NCBI GenBank assembly: GCA_964605235.1
Contig: CAZSBB010000034.1
Coordinates: forward strand, 1 to 64,000
Direction: 5' to 3'
From: CAZSBB01 sp964605235
GTDB lineage: Bacteria > Planctomycetota > Phycisphaerae > Phycisphaerales > Phycisphaeraceae
Length of the DNA stretch: 64,000 nt
Positions 56,494 to 64,000 of this stretch are shown here, piece after piece (the stretch's first letter is position 1; each line of letters starts with the position of its first letter). The notes below the pieces were generated by a model. That model made no database searches. It worked only from the letters and a program-made list of their open reading frames with translations, and was not told the DNA's origin. A program made the translations under genes and the position numbers.

Positions 56494-57450
56494 TCAACCC
56501 TCGGCGGGATAAGTCGGCGTTTCCCCCGCCAGCACCGCCCATACGTCGCGCACCACCCAGCTCATGTTCTCCAACGCTTCATGCGTCCGTGACGCCAGGT
56601 GCGGCAGCAATTGCACGTTGCTCAACCCCAACAGCGGATAGTCGGCGGGAATCGGCTCCGGCTCGTGCACATCCAGCGCGATCGTGCAGTCCGGGTGCGC
56701 CTGCGCCCACGCCCGTAGCGCCGCATTGTCCACCAGCATCCCCCGCGCGGCATTGATCAGCAGCCGCGGCGGCTTCAGTTGGCTGAGCACCTGCGCATTC
56801 ACAAAGCCCCGGTTGCTCGCCCGGCCATCAATATGAATCGTGAAAATGTCGCTCGCCTGCGCCAGCGTCGACAGATCAACCAGTTCCACCGGGTAATCCA
56901 CCAGCGCCCGCAATTGCGCGGCCGGCAGCAGGTCGTGGGCGAGCACTTTCATGCCCAGCGCGCTGGCGACCTTGCCCAGTCGTTTGCCGATGCGGCCAAA
57001 ACCCAGAATGCCCAGCGTCAAACGCTCCAGTTGCGGCCCGACCGCCTGCTGGCGCAGTTCATGAAACTGCTCGGGCGACGGGGCGCTGCTCAAGCGCGGG
57101 CGGGGACGCAGCACATCGAGCATCAGGGCGATGACGTATTCCACCACCGCCTGCGTGTTGGCGTCCGGAGTGTAGACCACCTCCACGCCGCGCGCCCGGC
57201 AGGCGGGCACATCGATGTTGTCCAATCCCACGCCCGCCCGGCCAACCACTTTCAGCTTGGGCGCCTGCGCCAGCAGGGCGGGGTTCACCTGGGTGTAGGT
57301 GCGCACCACCAGGCCCTCGGCGTGCGCCAGGGCCCCGGCGAAATCCGCGCTGTCGTGGCGCACCCGGCGGACGTCGGCGCGCTGGCATAGCCACTGGGCG
57401 CATGCATCGTCCAGCGTCTCGGTGATGATGACAAGCGGACGCTTGGCCAT
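56494..57450 (-). CDS. D-3-phosphoglycerate dehydrogenase-like 2-hydroxyacid dehydrogenase
   Basis: NAD-dependent D-2-hydroxyacid dehydrogenase, 318 residues from ATG 57450 with GGAGG six bases upstream. The nucleotide loop GFGRIG is at 150-155. The catalytic Arg236 (AARG), Glu263 (HEPE) and His284 (LPHLASRTH) are all present. The C-terminal ACT or regulatory domain of long PGDH forms is absent. It may serve in serine synthesis or act on another hydroxyacid; the context does not decide. Confidence 0.9.
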   Translation of the reverse strand: MAKRPLVIITETLDDACAQWLCQRADVRRVRHDSADFAGALAHAEGLVVRTYTQVNPALLAQAPKLKVVGRAGVGLDNIDVPACRARGVEVVYTPDANTQAVVEYVIALMLDVLRPRPRLSSAPSPEQFHELRQQAVGPQLERLTLGILGFGRIGKRLGKVASALGMKVLAHDLLPAAQLRALVDYPVELVDLSTLAQASDIFTIHIDGRASNRGFVNAQVLSQLKPPRLLINAARGMLVDNAALRAWAQAHPDCTIALDVHEPEPIPADYPLLGLSNVQLLPHLASRTHEALENMSWVVRDVWAVLAGETPTYPAEG

Positions 57451-57549
57451 GGCGACCTCCAACCGCCGGGAACCGCGGCCGCCCGGTCATGTCAACAGAC
57501 CGGCCGGAGGTGCGACCCCATCCACGCGGCTAAAGGCGGGCTGACGGGT

Positions 57550-57810
57550 TTACTTCTTGTACCAGTCGGCGTTGATCTGCACGTAGCCGGACCATTCCTC
57601 GGGCAGGTCTTCTTCCGGGAAAATGGCTTTGACCGGGCATTCGTCGACGCACAACCCGCAGTCAATGCAGGTGTCCGGATCAATGTAAAGCTGCTTGGCG
57701 CCTTCGAAATCCGCCTCGTCCTTGGTCGGATGGATGCAGTCGACCGGGCAGACTTCCACGCAGGCGGTGTCTTTGGTTCCGACGCACGGCTCAGCAATGA
57801 TGTGGGGCAT
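57550..57810 (-). CDS. Seven-iron (3Fe-4S/4Fe-4S) ferredoxin
   Basis: Electron carrier of 86 residues, cytoplasmic. Cys9, Cys17, Cys21 and Cys25 give the C-x7-C-x3-CP arrangement of seven-iron ferredoxins, and Cys48, Cys51, Cys54 and Cys58 (CIDCGLCVDECP) the second cluster. ATG 57810 is the natural start (MPHIIAEPC). A G-rich tract lies about 90 bases upstream on the coding strand (57902-57945). The partner enzyme is not evident from the neighbours. Confidence 0.93.
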   Translation of the reverse strand: MPHIIAEPCVGTKDTACVEVCPVDCIHPTKDEADFEGAKQLYIDPDTCIDCGLCVDECPVKAIFPEEDLPEEWSGYVQINADWYKK

Positions 57811-57901
57811 GGCAAACAATCCTTTGGACACAGACAGCAGCGGGACTAAACCTTACTGATTGCACAGTATAGCGCAAGGCGCAAAACGGGCAAACGACAA
57901 T

Positions 57902-57945
57902 CCCCCCCGGAGCCCCCCCGGAGCCCCCCCGGAGCCCGCCCCCCG
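57902..57945. repeat. Tandem 11-bp CCCCCCCGGAG repeat
   Basis: Three exact copies of CCCCCCCGGAG lie at 57902-57934, followed by a degraded fourth (CCCGCCCCCCGG). On the minus strand, the coding strand of the ferredoxin gene just downstream, this gives several runs of five to seven G, capable in principle of forming a G-quadruplex. It lies between that gene and the end of a secreted beta-helix gene. Confidence 0.85.
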
Positions 57946-57961
57946 GAACTCGCAGCGCGGG

Positions 57962-60070
57962 TCACCATTGCCCCGCAGTCGTGCGACCATCAATGCCCAC
58001 TCGCAGCGGCTCACCCTGCGCCGGCAACGCGCCGATGTCCGGCCGCGAACCATCCGCCGGCCGCAGCGGGTCGGGCCAGTCGGCGGGCAACACGATCCCC
58101 GCGCCGTTGGCGCTGCTGTGCACGCCCGGGCGCAGGTCGCAATCTCCCGCCAGGTCGAACCGCCGCAGCGCCGGATCGCCAATCAGCGAATGTGCATCCC
58201 AGCCCTCGGGGTAGTGCGCCTTGTTCGCTTCCGACAGCGGATGGTTGCGGCTGGAGGCGAAGTAGTCGGCCGGCGCTTTCACGCTCGGATCGCAATGCCA
58301 ATGCAGGTTGGCGTCCAGCGCCAGGTTGGCGGCGTCGCGTTTGTAGCCCCACGCCTTGGGATACTGTCGGCCGCCGAAATACACATGCAGATTGTTGAAT
58401 ACCCGACGTTCCGCCTGCGGATGCAGGTGCATCGGCATCCCCGCGCCGTACGCTCCGAGGATATGCCCCATCTGCGTGACGGTGGTGTTCTGGTACATGT
58501 AGATGTGTTCCATCGAGATGATGTGGTCCGGGTTGTGCACCAGCCACGCCAGATGCCCAGGGAAGATGTTGCCCTCGGGTTTCTTGTCCGTCGGTCTGCC
58601 GAACTGCAGCATCTGCCGCATGTCCACCACATTGCGGAACAGGTAAATCTTCCCGCCCGGGCCACCCCGCGCATGCGCGCCGAAACCCGCCACGCAGGTG
58701 CGGATCAGGTTCTGGTACACGTACAACCCGTCAGTGATGAACGGCGTGGGGCTGCTCACGTACACCGCGTCGTCCTGCATCCGGTCCACCAGGTTGTGAT
58801 GGAAATGGATGTCGCGCCCCGACAGGTACACGCCGTCGTGCCCGTCGGTGAACTCGCAGTGGCTGATGTCCCAGTCGTGGTTGAGCGGGTAGTAAAACGT
58901 CTCAAACTCGAAGCCGCCTTCGGTCACCAGCACCGCATGCGTCGGCAGCCGGGCGATGTGCCGCACCACGCGCGGCTCGGCGCGCTTGGTGTGGCTGAAC
59001 CCGCTGCGCTCCGGCTCCGCGGCGCCTTCCAGAAACGGCGGATACACCTTGGGCGAGTACGCGTAGCTCACATTCTCCGTGCGGAACATCCACGGGGCGA
59101 TCATCCCGAACACCCCGCAGTTGGTCATCTGCAATGGCCCGGCGCCCTTGGCCCACACGCCGTAACCGCCGGCATAGATGGTGCAGCGGTCGAAATTCAC
59201 ATGCACCGAGAAATTCAGCTTCACGGTGATCAGCCCGCCGCCGCGCACCGCCAGGTCCTGGAAGTTCACGTACATCGCCTGATCGACATACAGCGGCAAA
59301 CTGTTGAACGGCGCCACCACCAGCGGCAGCGTGCGCGGGTCCGTCGCGCCCTGGTAGCGCGTCACCTGATAGCCCACGCTCTCGGGCAATTGCAGTTGCG
59401 TGTGCGCCAAACGCACGTGAATCTTCCCGGTCTGCTTGTCGTACCACAGCCCCGGCCCGCAGTACATCGGCTCCACGAATGTTTTCGGATTGGTGATCCA
59501 CAACTCATTGGTCGCCTGCAGGTCCATGCGATACCAGTAAGTCTGCAGGCCCACCAGCGAATCGCCGAACCGTCCCACCACATCGCGCAGGTTGCGGTAG
59601 CTGGCGGTGGACTGGAACTCATCGGCCGGTCCATTGGGCGCCGGTTCCCACGCGCTGGCGGGATCGGTCTGGAAAATCGGCAACCCGCCGTCGATGATCG
59701 CCAGCTCTCCTGGATGGCTGCGGATGGTGATGGGTTTTTCCGCGGTGCCCGCCACCGCACAGTAGACGTTTTCAAAGTACGTCCCGCCGCGCAGCAGCAG
59801 CGTGTCGCCCGCGCTGAGCAAGGTCAGCGCATGATTGATCGTGCGCCACGGCTGGGCTTCCGAGCCATCGCCCCGGGCGTCATCGCCCCGCTGCGGATCG
59901 ACATACTTCCGTGGCCCTGCCGCCAGCGGGCGCGTGCTGGCGGTGGGCAAAGCCCGCTGGGGCGGATGCGACTTGAACGCGGGCTCCTCCGCCCAGGCCG
60001 GCGTTGCCATTTTGATCATGCTCATGCCCAGCAGCAGGGCCAGCATCACGCTCAGCGAACTGCCATTCAT
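57962..60070 (-). CDS. Secreted right-handed beta-helix protein
   Basis: A 702-residue protein from ATG 60070 with a signal peptide (SVMLALLLGMSMIKMATPAWA). The segment KYVDPQRGDDARGDGS, then PWRTINHALTLLSAGDTLLLRGG, is typical of DUF1565 or pectate-lyase-like beta-helices, with many NxxF/I turns further on. Catalytic residues were not assigned. It is probably a polysaccharide lyase or hydrolase acting outside the cytoplasm. It lies beyond the second repeat of the AACGAGCC family. Confidence 0.78.
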   Translation of the reverse strand: MNGSSLSVMLALLLGMSMIKMATPAWAEEPAFKSHPPQRALPTASTRPLAAGPRKYVDPQRGDDARGDGSEAQPWRTINHALTLLSAGDTLLLRGGTYFENVYCAVAGTAEKPITIRSHPGELAIIDGGLPIFQTDPASAWEPAPNGPADEFQSTASYRNLRDVVGRFGDSLVGLQTYWYRMDLQATNELWITNPKTFVEPMYCGPGLWYDKQTGKIHVRLAHTQLQLPESVGYQVTRYQGATDPRTLPLVVAPFNSLPLYVDQAMYVNFQDLAVRGGGLITVKLNFSVHVNFDRCTIYAGGYGVWAKGAGPLQMTNCGVFGMIAPWMFRTENVSYAYSPKVYPPFLEGAAEPERSGFSHTKRAEPRVVRHIARLPTHAVLVTEGGFEFETFYYPLNHDWDISHCEFTDGHDGVYLSGRDIHFHHNLVDRMQDDAVYVSSPTPFITDGLYVYQNLIRTCVAGFGAHARGGPGGKIYLFRNVVDMRQMLQFGRPTDKKPEGNIFPGHLAWLVHNPDHIISMEHIYMYQNTTVTQMGHILGAYGAGMPMHLHPQAERRVFNNLHVYFGGRQYPKAWGYKRDAANLALDANLHWHCDPSVKAPADYFASSRNHPLSEANKAHYPEGWDAHSLIGDPALRRFDLAGDCDLRPGVHSSANGAGIVLPADWPDPLRPADGSRPDIGALPAQGEPLRVGIDGRTTAGQW

Positions 60071-60112
60071 CAGATAGCTCCAGTTGTCAGGGCCGATGCA
60101 GGTACTTTTTTG

Positions 60113-60201
60113 ACGAGCCCCGCGCGTCAGCAAGGGGTTGCGGCGCAGCCGCAGCAGCGGGACACCACATCGTCAACCGCTTGCTGACGCGCGCGGCTCG
60201 T
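60113..60201. repeat. AACGAGCC-type inverted repeat, copy 2
   Basis: Arms 60113-60134 and 60180-60201 match in 21 of 22 bases (ACGAGCC, GCGTCAGCAAG cores). They belong with the element at 4926-5041, which shares ACGAGCC and GCGTCAGC. It lies between the beta-helix gene start and the RidA gene end. Confidence 0.8.
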
Positions 60202-60234
60202 TCAGCAAATCGGTACATGGGCAATTCCGCGGGG

Positions 60235-60681
60235 CTAGGGTTTGACTTGCAGGATCATTTCAATTTCGACGGCGGTGCCGCCAGGGAGTTGCATCATGCC
60301 CACCGCGGTGCGGGCGTGTTTGCCTTGTTCGCCGAACACTTCCAGCAGCAGGTCCGACGCGCCGTGGATCACCTGGCTGCAATCGGTGAAGTCGATGTCA
60401 GCATTCACGTAGCCGGTGACGCGCAGCACGCGCTCCACGCGGTCGAGTGAGCCGAGCTTTTCGCGCACCGAGCGCAGACATGCCGCGCAGGCGTTGCTGG
60501 CAAACTGATAGCCCTGCTCCACGGTCACCGCCGAGGGCACCTTGCCTTTGCCCGCCGTGTGCCCGGAGACATACGCGGTGTTGCCGTTGAGCACCACACG
60601 CTCGAGGAACTTGGCGCTGGCGGGGGGCAGGGGGGTGATCTCATAACCCTTGCTCTGCAGCACTGCTTCACGCTGACTCAT
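60235..60681 (-). CDS. ridA: RidA-family enamine/imine deaminase
   Basis: A 148-residue YjgF/RidA-family protein that hydrolyses reactive enamine or imine intermediates. Visible signatures are GNTAYVSGHTAG near the start, GYVNADIDF in the middle and RTAVGMMQLPGGTAVEIEM near the end, the last carrying the usual Arg and Glu of the active site. A GGAAGGA site precedes the ATG. It is longer than typical RidA (~130 residues) because of a short N-terminal extension. It is followed upstream on the same strand by a peptidase-like gene. Confidence 0.88.
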   Translation of the reverse strand: MSQREAVLQSKGYEITPLPPASAKFLERVVLNGNTAYVSGHTAGKGKVPSAVTVEQGYQFASNACAACLRSVREKLGSLDRVERVLRVTGYVNADIDFTDCSQVIHGASDLLLEVFGEQGKHARTAVGMMQLPGGTAVEIEMILQVKP

Positions 60682-60729
60682 CGAAAACCATCCTTCCCAT
60701 CATCAAGGAAAACCACATAACACGACGCC

Positions 60730-61884
60730 TCACCCGCGCGGCAGGACTTGCGCCAGCAGCCGCTGCAGGTTGGCGTACAACACCTGGTCACGTTCGCGGG
60801 CGCTGTAGCCGCGCCGTTTGAGTTCGTCACTGAGATTGGGCAACTGGTCCGCCGTCCGCACGCTGTCGCAGATGCTGCCCAGGCTGTAGTCGCTGCCGAT
60901 GCAGACGTGGTTGATGCCCGCCACTTCAATCATCCGTTCCACATGGTCCACCATCTGGCTCAGCGTCGCCCGCGCCGGCTCGATGCCGTCTTCCACCGCG
61001 CCGCCCAGCGCTTGGGACCAGACGTCCGGGTCATACCGCGCTGCGAGGAAGCCATAAGGATCGCCCTTGAATTGCCGGCGCATTTTCGCCACCCGGCGCG
61101 TGAGGTCCTGGAGCAGTTTCTGCCGCGCGGGATGTTGCCCCACCGGCGCCAGCAGTGGCGAACCGAAATGCACCCCCACCACGCCGCCGGTCGCGGCAAT
61201 CGCGCGGAGCTGGGCGTCAGTGCGATTGCGCTCCGAGGGCAGAATCGCCCGGCAGCCGGCGTGGGAATCGAGGATCGGCGACCTGGCGATCCGCAGCACA
61301 TCGCGGAAACCGCGGTCGCTGGCGTGGGCGGTGTCGATCAGCAGATGCAGCCGCTCCATGGTGCGAATGATCTGCTTGCCCAGCGGTTCGAGTCCCAGCT
61401 TGCCCGGGGCGTACCAGTACCCGCCGATGGCGGTGTCGTGGTGGAAGGGATGGATGCTGCGCACCCCGAGCTGCGCGAAACCTTCGAGCGCCTGCATGGA
61501 GCCATTCACCGGGCAGCCGGTCATGTGCAGCACGATGCCCAGACGGTCGGTCTTGCTCAGTTGCTGCACGTCCGCGCGGGTGCGGATCAGTTGACATTGC
61601 TGATGCGCCTGGGCGTTGGCGATCAGGTCGGCATAGCAGCGCAGCATGTATTCCACGTGCATCGCAGGCGGGAGCATTTCCTGGTCATTGAGCCCGTGGG
61701 ACAACAGCACCAGCCGAACCCCGCCGCGCCGCATCTGCGGCACTGTCGCCTGCTGCCACGCCAGCTCTTTGGCGGTCGGATGAAAGTATCCGCGCGTGCT
61801 GACGGTGCCGTCGGCGTGATGCCGAACATCGACGTTGACATAGGACAAGCCCACCCGTGGGGGAGACGCTTTCCGCAAGCTCAT
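60730..61884 (-). CDS. M19 membrane-dipeptidase-like protein with degenerate metal site
   Basis: A 384-residue relative of membrane dipeptidase (M19). Clear similarities are LLIDTAHAS with His187, ILDSHAGCRAI with His208, ERNRTDAQLRAIAATGG, and IGSDYSLG near residue 325. The first DxHxD motif and the bridging Glu normally in an EGG segment are not seen; the matching region reads LHMTGCPV. No signal peptide is present. It may act on another substrate, use one metal, or be inactive. It lies in line with RidA, 49 bases apart. Confidence 0.75.
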   Translation of the reverse strand: MSLRKASPPRVGLSYVNVDVRHHADGTVSTRGYFHPTAKELAWQQATVPQMRRGGVRLVLLSHGLNDQEMLPPAMHVEYMLRCYADLIANAQAHQQCQLIRTRADVQQLSKTDRLGIVLHMTGCPVNGSMQALEGFAQLGVRSIHPFHHDTAIGGYWYAPGKLGLEPLGKQIIRTMERLHLLIDTAHASDRGFRDVLRIARSPILDSHAGCRAILPSERNRTDAQLRAIAATGGVVGVHFGSPLLAPVGQHPARQKLLQDLTRRVAKMRRQFKGDPYGFLAARYDPDVWSQALGGAVEDGIEPARATLSQMVDHVERMIEVAGINHVCIGSDYSLGSICDSVRTADQLPNLSDELKRRGYSARERDQVLYANLQRLLAQVLPRG

Positions 61885-61926
61885 GCCGTCACTCCTGCAC
61901 TGACGATCACCACGAATCCAGCTTCC

Positions 61927-61994
61927 TGTAGGTCCAGGCTTGCCCGGACAGGGATCACCCTCGGCGGCCGTGTCCGGGCGCGCCCGGACCTACA
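61927..61994. repeat. GTCCGGGC-type inverted repeat, copy 2
   Basis: Arms 61927-61950 (TGTAGGTCCAGGCTTGCCC and onward) and 61971-61994 (TGTCCGGGCGCGCCCGGACC and onward) are almost exact complements around 20 bases. It is the same family as 4837-4904. It lies between the peptidase-like gene start and the end of the DUF4091-like gene. Confidence 0.85.
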
Positions 61995-61998
61995 TAGA

Positions 61999-64000
61999 TC
62001 ACAGCCGATTTTCCAAGGTCAGCAGTTTGGTCCACAGCCGCGCGCCTTTGGCGACGCCCGCCGGATCGCCACCGACGATCAACACCGTCGCCGGCTGCGC
62101 GTCGGCCAGCACGAACACCGCGTAGTCATTGGCGCTGGGATAGTGTTCGGTGACCCGCCCCTGCAGCCGCGGCAGCAGCGCCGCCACCGCAGCATCTTCA
62201 CGCACACCCGCCACCAGCCGCACGCTGGGCTGGGGCGCGGTTGGCAGCGTTGGGCCACACCATGCTGTGAGTTGGTCCTGCAGCGGCGCCCAGCATTCGC
62301 TCTTGGCGGGAACCAGTTCGAACGTGCGCTGCCCATCCTGCACCAGCGTCAGCTTGCCATAGGTCACACTCGGCTTGAGGTCGCCCAGCAGCGGGGCGAG
62401 TTCCTGAAGCAACTCAAACACGCGCACCTTGGCGCGTTCATAGCTCGCTGCATCGCGCGGGGCGACGGCATACGGCCACCATTGCTCCACATCCACGCCT
62501 GACGCCTTGGCGGGTGACGATGTCTTGCTCTGCGTGGGGATCAGCGCCTGCGGGTCATCGCTCACGAGCAGGTCGGCCGCGTGCGCCAGGGCGTCCACCT
62601 TCGCCGCGTCGGCGCCCCGCTGGCGGGCGACATCCAGCAGATGCAGCAGCTGCGCGTAGTAGCGGCCCTGAAACACCGTGCTGGCGTAAGTCAACGCGGC
62701 CGGCGAAACATACAGCCGATCCGAACCCGCCAGCGCCGGCTGCAGATCGTTCTGATACCAGCGGAAAAAGTGGTGAAAATGGAAACCCACGCAGCGATTT
62801 TTCGCCGCCAGCCAGCCCCACGGCCGACCGCTGAGCACTGTCAGCCCCGGCACGCTCGAAGCGCTGTAAGGCCATTCCTGATCGCTCGGGTCCAGCTCGA
62901 TGCCCAGCACTTCACGCGCCAGCGCGCGGTAGGGCTGCACGTACACATGCCCCATCCAGATATCCAGCACCGGGTCGAGCTTCCGCACGCTGTCAGCGTC
63001 AAACATCACGCTGGGCGTGGTGGTGTAAACGCGAAAACCGGTCTGCTTGAGCACGCCGGCGCTGCGCACGAAAGCATCGACTGATTCAGGCGTGAACTCG
63101 TCCATGGTTTTGATGGTGGGATCGACGTAGCCGCGCTCGCGCAGATGCTGGTAGTACTCGCCCAGGTACCAGACGATCATGCGCTGGTGCGCGGGGCTGA
63201 GCACCTTGGCGCCCGGCTCCACCAGCCGCGCCCATTGCAGCAGATGGTCCGCGCCGGGCACGTAATTGCTGGCGTAGCGTTTGAGTCCCGCCGCCAGCGC
63301 GCCGTCGAGGTATTGCTCGTTGAGATAAGAAAAATCCAGCGGCGGCAGCGGGTCCGTGCGCAGCCAGTCGGCAGCGCGAGAACCGCCGGCGGGCAGCGGT
63401 TCGCCGGTGTCGCGCCGGCGCACCTGCACGGCGCCGTAGCCCAGCAGGTGGTAGCCATAGTTCTGGCCGACGCTGATGGCGTACTCGGGCAGCTGCGCCT
63501 GGCAGCGCGCCAGCAGTTGCGGATCGTTGTAATGGTTCGGTTCGCCGCGCGGCTGCAGCAGACTCCCGCCGGGCATCACTTCAAACGCATGCTCGTACTC
63601 GAACTCCAATAGCTCCGGCCCCGGCAGATGCATCGGCCAGACGCGCAGCCGCAACGGCACGCCGGTCAATTCTCCGTTGGCGCTGCTGACTTTCAGCGTG
63701 CCGCGGTATTCCCCCGGCGCGGCATTGCCGGGCGCGGACAGCCGCAGCCAGAGCGTGTACGTCTCGGGCCCATTCAGGTCCACCGTCGCTTCCCCAAACG
63801 GCGGCAGATGCGTCAGCGGCGTCAGGTACAGCGGGGCTTTGGTGTATCCCGGCCGCGGCGGCTGATTGGTCATGTAACCAAACAACAGCGGCGGCTGCGC
63901 GAGCACCTGCACCTGCACGCTGTCGCCCGGCAGCGTCGCGCCTTCAGGCCCCGTGAGCGCATCGACGGCAAAACGCACGCCCGGACTGGTTTGCCCCAGC
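61999..64000 (-). CDS. DUF4091-like glycosidase-like protein, partial
   Basis: At least 667 residues are visible; the open frame continues past the window's right edge, so the start is missing. The visible first part is an Ig-like beta domain (TLWLRLSAPGNAAPGEYRG), followed by a barrel-like region with YGYHLLGYG, YTTTPSVMFDADSV and DPVLDIWMGHVYV. This is the layout of DUF4091-type proteins. It probably acts on polysaccharide outside the cell, but no signal peptide can be judged. It ends just before a GTCCGGGC repeat. Confidence 0.72.
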   Translation of the reverse strand, partial: LGQTSPGVRFAVDALTGPEGATLPGDSVQVQVLAQPPLLFGYMTNQPPRPGYTKAPLYLTPLTHLPPFGEATVDLNGPETYTLWLRLSAPGNAAPGEYRGTLKVSSANGELTGVPLRLRVWPMHLPGPELLEFEYEHAFEVMPGGSLLQPRGEPNHYNDPQLLARCQAQLPEYAISVGQNYGYHLLGYGAVQVRRRDTGEPLPAGGSRAADWLRTDPLPPLDFSYLNEQYLDGALAAGLKRYASNYVPGADHLLQWARLVEPGAKVLSPAHQRMIVWYLGEYYQHLRERGYVDPTIKTMDEFTPESVDAFVRSAGVLKQTGFRVYTTTPSVMFDADSVRKLDPVLDIWMGHVYVQPYRALAREVLGIELDPSDQEWPYSASSVPGLTVLSGRPWGWLAAKNRCVGFHFHHFFRWYQNDLQPALAGSDRLYVSPAALTYASTVFQGRYYAQLLHLLDVARQRGADAAKVDALAHAADLLVSDDPQALIPTQSKTSSPAKASGVDVEQWWPYAVAPRDAASYERAKVRVFELLQELAPLLGDLKPSVTYGKLTLVQDGQRTFELVPAKSECWAPLQDQLTAWCGPTLPTAPQPSVRLVAGVREDAAVAALLPRLQGRVTEHYPSANDYAVFVLADAQPATVLIVGGDPAGVAKGARLWTKLLTLENRL

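Overview
The window is GC-rich bacterial DNA with almost no RNA or phage signature. The two pseudopilin-like proteins (N-terminal FTLIELLVVISIISLL core, C-terminal DGHV motif), the many large secreted carbohydrate-active proteins and the housekeeping gene set suggest a planctomycete, most likely of the Phycisphaerae type. This assignment is an inference from protein style; no rRNA is present. The right edge cuts through a gene.

Layout. (1) 1-8041 is a housekeeping block: aspartate kinase, two conserved unknowns, UbiX and UbiA-type proteins (quinone prenylation or decarboxylation), a MoxR ATPase, and a cdaA/ybbR pair for cyclic di-AMP. (2) 8368-11690 is a small defence island: an AAA ATPase immediately followed by a subtilisin-like protease, matching the IetAS two-gene anti-phage architecture. 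The protease is split near its C-terminus by an apparent one-base deletion. (3) 12204-24760 is a polysaccharide-use locus: a minus-strand run of beta-helix hydrolase, SGNH hydrolase, TIM-barrel protein, GH27 alpha-galactosidase, solute-binding protein and two sugar permeases, with a divergent AraC regulator and a pseudopilin beside it. (4) 24984-32310 is mixed metabolism: SASA-type esterase, argininosuccinate synthase, Gfo/Idh/MocA dehydrogenase, sugar isomerase and an MscS channel.

(5) 32454-53161 is a second, larger carbohydrate region. It holds two paralogous ~1000-residue secreted proteins of uncertain family, and a four-gene catabolic operon (FGGY kinase, mannitol-dehydrogenase-like protein, SDR, nitrilase-family amidase) with 4-base overlaps throughout. 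It also has a TIM-barrel protein, a four-gene operon (DUF4838-like, ~950-residue lyase-like, jelly-roll-like, propeller-like), a second pseudopilin, and two paralogous GntR-LacI hybrid regulators. In both carbohydrate loci a regulator sits directly beside a pseudopilin gene. (6) 53295-64000 holds a metallophosphatase-HAD fusion, a NotI-family restriction enzyme divergent from a D12-class adenine methyltransferase, a 2-hydroxyacid dehydrogenase, a seven-iron ferredoxin, a beta-helix protein, RidA, an M19-like peptidase relative, and the start-truncated end of a DUF4091-like protein.

Four families of long inverted-repeat elements each occur twice in the intergenic regions. They look like genome-wide interspersed palindromes. 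No tRNA, rRNA, CRISPR array, transposase or integrase was recognised.
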